64,000 bases of DNA from positions 62,001-126,000 of the forward strand of contig JAESUZ010000468.1 in NCBI GenBank assembly GCA_017311185.1, given 5' to 3'. Made by a program: the position numbers and the translations under genes. Below are positions 56,905-64,000 of the stretch, piece after piece. The notes below the pieces were generated by a model. The model searched no databases, was not told the DNA's origin, and worked only from the letters and a program-made list of their open reading frames with translations. Within the stretch, counting starts at the first letter, position 1. Each line of letters starts with the position of its first letter. The stretch comes from Proteles cristata cristata. Taxonomy: Eukaryota > Chordata > Mammalia > Carnivora > Hyaenidae.

Positions 56905-57635
56905 TGAGGAGTGTATTTACTGAGACTTTTTCATGGAAGGCAGTATTTCTCCGAAGTCTCTACTGGAATCACTGTAAAAGAGGCAGAATTTCCACACGGA
57001 ACACAGTGTGCGCACTGTGCAAATTTATCTTCAAGGTGAGAGCACGCTCCTGGCACCCGGAAGCCTGGAGAGCGGTGTTCGGACGCCGTGGACACCGACA
57101 CGAGGTGTCCAGGCGTGGGATGGGGGACGGGGGTGCAGGAGCGAGCTGTAGCCACACCTGCTTATCTTTCCTCTTCGCCTCCTCTGCCTTCAGAGAATCA
57201 GCAATCCACCACGACCTTCTCAGGGAGCCGTGTTCTGGAACAGACACCCCCGGGAGACCAGGGGCCGGAACGTGTGTGTTTAAGCTTCCCATCGCGGTAC
57301 CTTCTTGCTGCCAGCTCCAGGTAGGACGGCCTCGTCTCTGTCCCCGAGCCCAGAGCCGCGGCTGCAGACACAGGAACTCCAAGGTGCCTGTGATGCTTTC
57401 CGACATGCATTTCTTTGCTGTGGTGAGTGCCTTCGCTCGTACTTGCCAACTCTGGGCGGCCGGACCCAATCTGCCTTTGTCTCCAGTTCATGTGAAGGGC
57501 CTGCGGGAATAACCAGAGGCCAGCACCTCAGTATGTCTGCGGGTGACTGAGGGAACATGCAGAAAGCTACCTGCTCACCCTGGGATCTAGGACTCAAGCT
57601 GAACCCTCACCATCCCGTCCAACAACATGCAAATC
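56905..57635. other. unique noncoding DNA
   Basis: No repeat or gene recognised. Opposed frames of 205 (plus) and 166 (minus) codons overlap and carry no domain. Confidence 0.45.
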
Positions 57636-57639
57636 CCCA

Positions 57640-58180
57640 TATTTGGTGGTTTCTTTTACCTTCCTCCCCCAGATTAAATATTAATACATGCTTACTACAT
57701 TTGGAAATACGGAAAAATATGAAAAAGAAAACAATAATCCTCCAACACCCTCCCCTCCCAGAGATCACACGTGTTCGCACTGTTAGGGGTTTTCTTTCAC
57801 GCACACGCCCCCACCCCCAAAACACTCACACCGGCACATGCCATTATAAATACACGTATGTGGTTAGCAAACATTCTCCCATCTTAAAATTGTTTTTGGA
57901 ACTGAATTTTGAATGGTTAACTAATATTCATGGTTCAAACACCAGGAAATAGGAACTGGCTTTTGCCCTAACATTTTGTTGTGAGCGTCCTTCCCGGTAA
58001 TTAGTATTTCCAAACGTGCTTTTCCCGTGCTCTGAAATGCAGCGCATACAGGGGCACATAGTGTGGTGAGCCACCCCTCGATGGATAGGTATTCAGGTGG
58101 TTCCCAGTCGCTCACGTTTGTAACTACTTACGCAGTGAGCACCCTGTGCGTATAGCCTTCCTCCGGCTGGATTATGCAAT
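57640..58180 (-). repeat. ancient LINE-like repeat, minus strand
   Basis: Blocks 'ctacatttggaaatacgg', 'gaaaaagaaaacaataatcc' and 'cctcgatggataggtattc' with 'gtttgtaactacttacgc' follow a known ancient interspersed repeat order. I cannot fix the subfamily. Confidence 0.45.
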
Positions 58181-58799
58181 AATCTTTTCGAGACCGGAGT
58201 GGGTTGGGGGAGCGGGGAGGAGCCTGCCCGGGGAGCAGCCCGCTGCCCGAGTCTGGAGACACCTGTTCCCAGTCGCCAGCCTCTGCTGCCAGCCCTCGGG
58301 GCTTGGTGGCACGGGGAGGGGCGTCTCTCTGGGTTCGACGGCCCTGGGAATCTGGCATCTCCCTGACTCCCATGTCACTGGGTCTGCAAGAGTAGCTTCT
58401 GCGCCTGGGGCCACCCTGAGGGGCCATCACCCTGTCCACCAGGCACATCTGCATCCCGGGACAGCGTCAAGGCAGGTGAAGCCAGGCCACGTGGGACTCG
58501 GGAGACCTCATGCGGCTGCCTGCGAGCCCTCGTTCAGGTGGGGAGAGTGCGGTGCAGGGAGGCTGGTCAGTAGCAGCAGCGGGACTCAGACCAGGTCTTG
58601 TCACTTGTCATTTGCTTCCCTGCCTGTGCTCTGTGTTTCCCGGGTCTCAGTGCAATGCACCCCGGCTTCCTGGAGGGCAGCTGCCCCCTTAGCCAGAGGT
58701 TCCCCTGGCTCCAGACTCTCTTCTTCCTTCCTTGTCTCCATCCGGACCCTGCCTTTGCTTTCTCCCATCTCTGGACACACGGTTTCCCTTCCCTCCTGA

Positions 58800-59158
58800 G
58801 CATGTGTGCACTTTCTCTCTCTGTGACTCTGTCTCTGTGTATATCTCTCTCATTCTCTGTCTCTTGTCAGTCTCTGTCTCTATCTCTATGTATATGTCTC
58901 TCTCAGTCTCTGTCTCCATGTGTCTCTCACTCTCTGTGTCTCTGTGTGTGTCTCCATGGGTGTCTCTTTCTCCATTTCTATCTCTCTGTATCTGTAATGC
59001 TCTGTGTGTCTCTGTCAGTTTGTCTGTTTCTGTCTCTGTGTCTCTGTCAGTCTGTCCCTGTTTGCCTCTGTCTCTGTCTCCCCCTCAGTCTGTCTGTCTC
59101 AGTCTGTTTCTCTGTCTCTCTGTCCTCTGTTTCTGTCTCTCTGTCTCTCACCCACACA
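58800..59158. repeat. CT/TCTG-rich degenerate low-complexity repeat
   Basis: About 360 bases of TCTCTG, TGTCTC and related units without a fixed period. It gives spurious Ser/Leu/Cys/Val-rich frames (for example 58732 to 59583 plus). Confidence 0.92.
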
Positions 59159-59559
59159 TATCTTGCCTAGGAAATTGCCTCCGCCTGAAGGCGTTTTCCT
59201 CCCACGGTGCCCCAAGCCTCGTGCACACGATAAACTCCTCCTCGTTCTTCACCTTCAAATGTCTCCCCCTCTGGGAATCTTCCCTAACCTTTCCAGACGG
59301 AGGTAAACGCTGTCTCCTTGGGCCCGTCTGTCTCCCACACCAGCCAGGCTGTGGGACCGCACAGGCCCCGGGCTCAGCGCTGTCTGTCTCTGGGGTGAGC
59401 ACAGAGCCGGCGTCAAGTGCAGGATTGGCGAACACTGGGCTTGAACGGTGTTGGGAGGAGCAGACCCCACGCCAGGCTGAGTCACGAGCAGCCACGTGGA
59501 CCACAGCCCAGCCCACAGCACACTTCCAGGCTCTTCAGGGTGTTTGGGTGCCAGTACGG

Positions 59560-59665
59560 GTCCTGTTAGGTGGAAGACCTTGAACAAGCCCCTCACCTCT
59601 CACAGTCTGCCTTTCTGTAAAATGGGAGTAATGTCCAGCGTGGAGCAGTGGTTTGATAGAATCTC
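59560..59665 (+). repeat. MIR fragment
   Basis: Contains 'gaccttgaacaagcccctca', then 'cctttctgtaaaatgggagt', the MIR core to 3' region. Confidence 0.65.
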
Positions 59666-59749
59666 AAGTAAGTATCTACACAGAATAGATTTCACTACAC
59701 TCTACTTGTAATTATTACTGTTGTTAGCTTTTACTAGATCATTCTTGCG

Positions 59750-60160
59750 ATGTAGAGAATAATGTGTGCCCAAAGATGCGACGTCTCAGTGCCCGGCACC
59801 CGTGAATATGTTACTTGATGTGCAAAGAGGACTTTGGGGTTGTAGTTAGGGTCTTGAGATGGAGAGAGAATTCTGGAAGACTTGGTGTGATCACAAGGGT
59901 TCTTCTAAGGGGGCAGGAGATCGGAGAGAGCAGACATGACAATGGAAGCAACCATCAGGAAGAGAGAACATGGGGGATGGAGCCACAGACCAGCAAATGC
60001 CAGAAGCCTCTAGAAGCTGAAAAAGGCAAGAGCCTCCAGAAGAAACACTACTGCGTAAGCCAGTTTGGGACCTCTGACCTCCAGAGATATAAAACAATAA
60101 ATTTGTGTTATTTCGGCCACTCAGTTTGTGGCAATTTATTATAACAGCCCCGGGAAACGC
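59750..60160 (-). mobile_element. MLT1-type (ERVL-MaLR) LTR, minus strand
   Basis: Antisense MaLR landmarks occur in order: 'tgtgcccaaagatgcgac', 'gtgatcacaagggttcttct', 'cctccagagatataaaac' with 'aataaatttgtgttatttcg' and 'ggcaatttattataaca'. Diverged and noncoding. Confidence 0.75.
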
Positions 60161-60164
60161 CTGT

Positions 60165-61055
60165 GGCTCTCCTGACCAAAGATGGTGGATGGATTTCCAC
60201 GGGCCACGGGATAAGCTCCAATCTCCTTAATGGAGTGTGGGGAACTCTGACCCGCTTCCTGAGAGCCTGGCCTTCCCCTGCTAAAACCACCAGCATCTCT
60301 CCGGTGCTATAGGAAGGTTTAGTCCAACAAGCTGTTTGATATCAGGGAAAGAATGTCTGAAACTGGGGCTCCCAGAAGTCCGGAAGTGTGAGGCTGGCCC
60401 CTCCACCACCACCCGGTGGTCAGCAGCTCACCCGCCCTGAGGATGCCAGGCCACTCCCTGCACCTGGGCCCAGGTGAGGTCCTCGGCAGGTGCTGCAGCC
60501 TTCTCCCTGCAGTCTCCCCACCATCCTCCCTGGACACGGGCCTCCCCCATGCCGGCCCTGGGGGGCCACTGCGCCCCGCACCTGCGGCAGCTCACATGGG
60601 GACTGCCAAGCTGAGCCCTGCGTCCCAGGATCGCACGCGGGAGGACACGGCCCCCGCTCCGCCCCCATCTGGCGGATGCCTAGAACCTAGCAGGGCCCTG
60701 CCCAAGCTTTTCGTGGGAACAGATGACCTCGAGTACTCGTGGTGAGTGGTTGGCCCGGTGGATGAATGACTTGCCCCCTACAGGGCTGTACCCACTTTCC
60801 CTTTCCCATTCTGGAATGACTGGAGTTTCCCCCAGGCACATACTAATTTCACAATACCAGTTTTCAAAATAAGAGCTTTCTTTAAAATGACAAGGTAAAC
60901 TTCAATGACTCATCAACAATGGCCTTTTAAAGAAAAAAAAAAAAAAGGAAGAAATAGCTTGAATTCCTGGGCCCACGCACCCACGAGTCAGTCAGTTTCT
61001 TCCCAAATGGGAGAAAATGGTTAAAAAGCTAACAGCTATGCTATAAATGGAAGAA
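60165..61055. other. unique noncoding DNA
   Basis: GC-rich to about 60700, then AT-richer with an A-run near 60932. No gene or assignable repeat. Confidence 0.5.
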
Positions 61056-61059
61056 ACCT

Positions 61060-61300
61060 GCACGATTTAAATTAATGATTTATTCCTTTAAAGACCGTGT
61101 GGGATCTATCACCGGCGTGATAAGCGGCGAAGTGTCCTCTATCTGCATATAGCCCTGCAGTGCAGCAATATCTGGCAGCGAATATGGGGGGGAAATCAAT
61201 TTTTTTGCTAGTTTCAGGCATATCTCCTGAGTCTGAGATATGTCTGGCTTGTTTTTCACATGTTGCGGCAAGTGCTTCAGCCGCCTCTCGGAGAGGTCTG
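61060..61300. promoter_or_regulatory. candidate conserved noncoding element
   Basis: Non-repetitive with ATTTAAATTAATGATTTATT, then GGGATCTATCACC and GTGATAAGC (GATA-like, opposite orientation), TCTGCATATAGCCCTGCAG, and CAATATCTGGCAGCGAATAT. It lies 100 bases left of the TAATTA palindrome. Enhancer-like, not proven. Confidence 0.38.
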
Positions 61301-61394
61301 TGCACGGAGCGGGTACCCGCGGGGTGCCACGCTGGGCGCTCACCATGGCGGGTGCAGCGCCCCCACCCTCGGAGGCGCGGGGCCGGGCTTAGCG

Positions 61395-61480
61395 GGTGTG
61401 ATGGTAATTACCATCGATTACTACCACAACAATCACATTTTGATAAAAACACCTCCTCACCGACAGATGACTTTGCTAGT
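61395..61480. promoter_or_regulatory. homeodomain-type palindrome and flanking motifs
   Basis: A perfect 16-bp palindrome GATGGTAATTACCATC at 61400 to 61415 has a TAATTA homeodomain core at its centre. It is followed by CGATTACTACC and CACATTTTGATAAAAAC. Paired-type homeodomain dimers use palindromic TAAT sites. Whether this one is bound is unknown. Confidence 0.4.
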
Positions 61481-61729
61481 TGCTCTTCTGTTCCTTCCGG
61501 CGGTGGCTCGCTGCGGCCCTTCTCAGGGTGTGCTGGGGGGCGGGGGGGGCCTGGAAGGTGGGGGGGCAGGTGTTCCTACAGCCAGATGCTGCTGCTTCTC
61601 CTGGTCTTTTTGGCTGAATCGATAGCACAGCTTTTGTTTTTTTTTTCTTCTTTCCTTTTTTTAAACTTTTTTTTTTTCAAAGCCTTATGTTCATTGGGGA
61701 AATGAGCAAAATCTGTCCATCAGTACGGG

Positions 61730-62500
61730 CGTTAGGAAACCCACGGCGCCTGCCCTCCGTCGCTTGCCTTCTGTCGCAAGTGCCAAGGTCAGGTGCGTGG
61801 GCTTCTCCCCCCTCGAAGGGCGGGGCCTCCTCAGGGAGAAAGGAAGGAGACGGAGGGGAACTGGGCCTATCCCTCCCCTTCTCCCGTGGACCAGGCTTAC
61901 ATCTCGGGCAGCCCTTTTATTTGCCGTTTAGCGGGCCAAGCGGTTGTGACTTCACTCCCAGCAGCGACTTCTCCGGAAGTCACCGCCCAGACCGGGCCCA
62001 CGCGCAGCGGCGCAGGCGCACCTGCTGTGGGCGGGGCGCCAGCGGCGGGGCGGAGCCTGAAGCCACGCGAGGTTTGGCTCTGGGTGTGGGCGTCCACGCG
62101 AGATTTGGCTCTGGGTGTGGGCGTCCCGGCAGGTAGGCGGGCCCGGCGGCAGGGGCGAGGCCGGAGGTGGGGTTGCACCCAAGCCGCCTTCCCAGCCCCC
62201 TTCCCAGATAGTCTCCTCGCCAGGATTTCAGCGTCAGGGGTTCGCTCCGGGGTCTCTGCAAGCAGAGTGAGGGCCACAGTGCACCTCACTCCTCGGCCAC
62301 GAACAGGTTCAGGGAAGGAGGGTCAGCGTCAGAGACACCCGGGGAGAGCCCACACCGCTCCCCGTCCCCCTGCACCCGCCCGCGGGGCAGCCTAACGTCT
62401 GCGGACCTTGGGAAGCCACTCAGGACACACGCTCCGAGCACCCACCCACCCCTGCCCCAGGATCGGTGGGCCTCCCCGCCCCCCGAGGTGCCCTCCGCTT
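61730..62500. promoter_or_regulatory. CpG-island-like segment with GC boxes
   Basis: CpG-dense, with GGGGCGGAGCC and GGGCGGGGC Sp1-type GC boxes at about 62030 to 62055. It contains a 31-bp tandem duplication (62064 to 62125). No exon can be placed. Frames of 130 to 200 codons on both strands are compositional. Confidence 0.55.
62064..62125. repeat. 31-bp tandem duplication, two copies
   Basis: Units 62064 to 62094 and 62095 to 62125 begin CACGCGAG and end GGGTGTGGGCGTC. They differ at one base (G to A at the ninth position). Confidence 0.95.
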
Positions 62501-62607
62501 CCTGCTGTCCCCGCACACACACGTCACTCGGTTGCTCCTCTGCTCACAAGGTGCAGGCTCGGCTCCTCCCCAGAGGCTCCTGGAAGGCATGACTGGGCCT
62601 CATGTCT

Positions 62608-62645
62608 CATTCATTCATTCATTCATTCATTCATTCATTCATTCA
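62608..62645. repeat. (ATTC)n microsatellite
   Basis: About nine and a half tetranucleotide units, nearly perfect, hence likely polymorphic. Confidence 0.95.
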
Positions 62646-62764
62646 CACATCCATTCCTACACACTCACCATCTGTAGTTTACCCGCCTAACATAGTGCCT
62701 AGCACTGGGCGGAGGGACGCCCAGCCAAGCTTGCAGAATTCATACAGGAGACGAAGAGAACTGT

Positions 62765-62895
62765 ACAATTTCAGAGCTGCCAGAGGCCTTACAATCCAGT
62801 CCTAATCTAACTCAACACTGGCAACTTAAAGATGAGCAAACCAGAGCCCAGAGGAGTGGAGGGACTGAATCATGTGATGTAACCCTAGGTGGTGG
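62765..62895 (+). repeat. ancient SINE/LINE fragment (MIR/L3-like)
   Basis: Contains 'tttcagagctgccagaggcc', then 'ttaaagatgagcaaaccaga' and 'gcccagaggagtggaggg', a pattern of ancient mammalian repeats. Subfamily uncertain. Confidence 0.45.
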
Positions 62896-63061
62896 GCGTG
62901 CCTGGGCATTAGCCCTTGGGTGTTTGTAGATGTTGGAAAGAGGGATATAAAGCCACTCCTAACAGCAGGGTCTCTGAGGTGGGATCCGTGGGGACAAGGA
63001 CTTCTATTGGCTGTGAAGGTAAAACACACACATTTTCCTGTTTAAAATACTTTAAAAAGGT

Positions 63062-63240
63062 GGGGGTGCCTGGGTGGCTCAGTTGGTTAATCCCCCAACT
63101 CTTGATTTCCACTCAGGTCATGATCCCAGGGTCCTGGGATTCAGCACTGTGTCCAGCTCTATGCTGAGGGTGGAGCCTGCTTAAAATTGTTTCTCTGTCT
63201 GGCACGTCCCCCACTCTCTCTCTCTCAAATATAAAAAATA
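63062..63240 (+). mobile_element. felid SINE whose A-tail received an L1
   Basis: Head 'gggggtgcctgggtggctc', a shortened CT block and the start of an A-rich tail. A likely duplication (AAAATACTTTAAA at about 63044, AAAAATACTTAAAT at about 63715) encloses both the SINE and the L1. This implies that the L1 landed in the SINE tail. Confidence 0.85.
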
Positions 63241-63655
63241 AGCATAACACCCTCAAGGTCCATCCATGTTGCTACACATGGCCAGATTTCATTCTTTCTC
63301 ATTGCCATGTAGTATTCCATCATATAGATAAACCACATCTTCTTGATCCATTTGTCCGTTGATGGACACTTAGGGTCTTTCCATGTTTTGGCCATTGTTG
63401 AGAGTGCTGCTATGAAATAAGTCAGGCAGAAAAGGACAAATATCATATGTTTGCACGTATAGGAGGATTAGGAAGAACTTAACTGAGGACCATGGGGGAG
63501 AAGCAAACCATGAGAGACTCTTGAATGCTGACAAAAACTGAGGACTGATGGATGCGGGGGGGAAGGGGGGAGATGGGCATGGAGGAGGGCACTTGTGGGG
63601 ATGAGCACTGGGTGTTATATGGAAACCAATTTGACAATAAACTATTTGTAAAAAA
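63241..63655 (+). mobile_element. 5'-inverted (twin-primed) young LINE-1 insertion
   Basis: The right part (63417 to 63655) is the L1 3' end in sense orientation with a polyadenylation signal and an (AAAAT)n tail. The left part (63241 to 63416) is the adjacent upstream ORF2 C-terminal segment in antisense orientation. By comparison with the copy at 39937, only about four bases are lost between the two parts. The junction shares a GAA overlap. It is non-functional. Confidence 0.93.
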
Positions 63656-63789
63656 AATAAAATAAAATAAAATAAAATAGCAGAATGTTCCAAAAAATTT
63701 TTTAAAAAAATTAAAAAATACTTAAATATGCTGTTATTTAAGAAACAAGCATGACATTATTTTTTAATGGATTAAACAATTTAAAATAT

Positions 63790-64000
63790 ACTTCATTTTT
63801 TTAGAGCACTTTTAAATTAACACCAAAATTGAGCAGAAAGTACAGAGATTTCCCACATATCCCGTAACTGCCCACCTTACAGCCTCTCCTACTACCAAAA
63901 TCCCGTGCCAGGGTGTTACAATGTGTTACAATTGATGAACCTACCTGAACACATTATCACCCAAAGTCCATACTTTACTGCTTATTGTATGTTCTATGGG
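63790..64000 (-). mobile_element. old L1M 3' UTR, minus strand, runs off window
   Basis: Blocks 'gtacagagatttcccacata', 'caattgatgaacctacctg' and 'tgtatgttctatggg' match the antisense 3' UTR at 11640 to 11830, so the same old L1 class. It continues beyond the end. Confidence 0.75.

Noticed and set aside
58732..59583. 283-codon Ser/Leu/Cys-rich frame resembling a membrane protein
   Set aside because: It is a translation of the CT/TG-rich low-complexity tract. Hydrophobic runs are a by-product of the repeat.

Overview
This is a vertebrate nuclear window, almost certainly from a carnivore of the cat family. The diagnostic sign is at least 18 copies of the carnivore tRNA-Lys-derived SINE in its felid form: a head near GGCGCCTGGGTGGCTCAG, a B box near GGTTCGAGCCC, a (CT)n block and an A-rich tail. 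There are also several young carnivore-type LINE-1 copies. I found no protein-coding exon, tRNA gene, rRNA gene, CRISPR array or prokaryotic gene. Nearly all open frames are chance frames in GC-rich or repetitive DNA, or decayed LINE-1 frames.

Layout. 1-11 kb is mostly unique intergenic or intronic DNA with L2, MER5-like, LTR-like and SINE insertions, plus a CpG-rich candidate regulatory block near 8.6-8.9 kb. 11.2-25.9 kb is a LINE-1 graveyard, all on the minus strand. An old L1M with decayed ORF2, ORF1 and 5' region is split by a full-length (about 6.2 kb) but inactivated young L1 with a clear target-site duplication, and is peppered with SINEs. 26-33 kb is GC-rich unique DNA with few repeats. 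33.0-34.9 kb holds two AT-rich islands that look like conserved developmental enhancers, with a small GC-rich minisatellite between them. 39.5-42 kb is a nested stack: an old L1 fragment, a roughly 150-bp AT-rich tandem array inside it, then a 5'-truncated young L1 and a SINE inserted into the array. 42.8-46.7 kb has an MLT1-type LTR, SINEs and old L1 3' ends. 48.4-50.7 kb is the most striking object: a roughly 2.2-kb GC-rich minisatellite of about 33-bp units that leaves long frames open on both strands. 51.9-53.7 kb and 61.3-62.5 kb are CpG-island-like. Candidate noncoding regulatory blocks lie at 53.7, 56.6-56.9 and 61.06-61.48 kb. The window ends with a SINE whose tail received a 5'-inverted (twin-primed) L1, then an old L1M 3' end running off the edge.

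There are no cooperating genes here. The functional hypotheses are cis-regulatory: a sparse set of CRE, homeodomain and CTCF-like motifs in AT-rich islands within a GC-rich, gene-poor region, of the kind often found near developmental regulators. This reading is inference, because conservation cannot be measured from one sequence. The nearest gene is not identifiable from the window.
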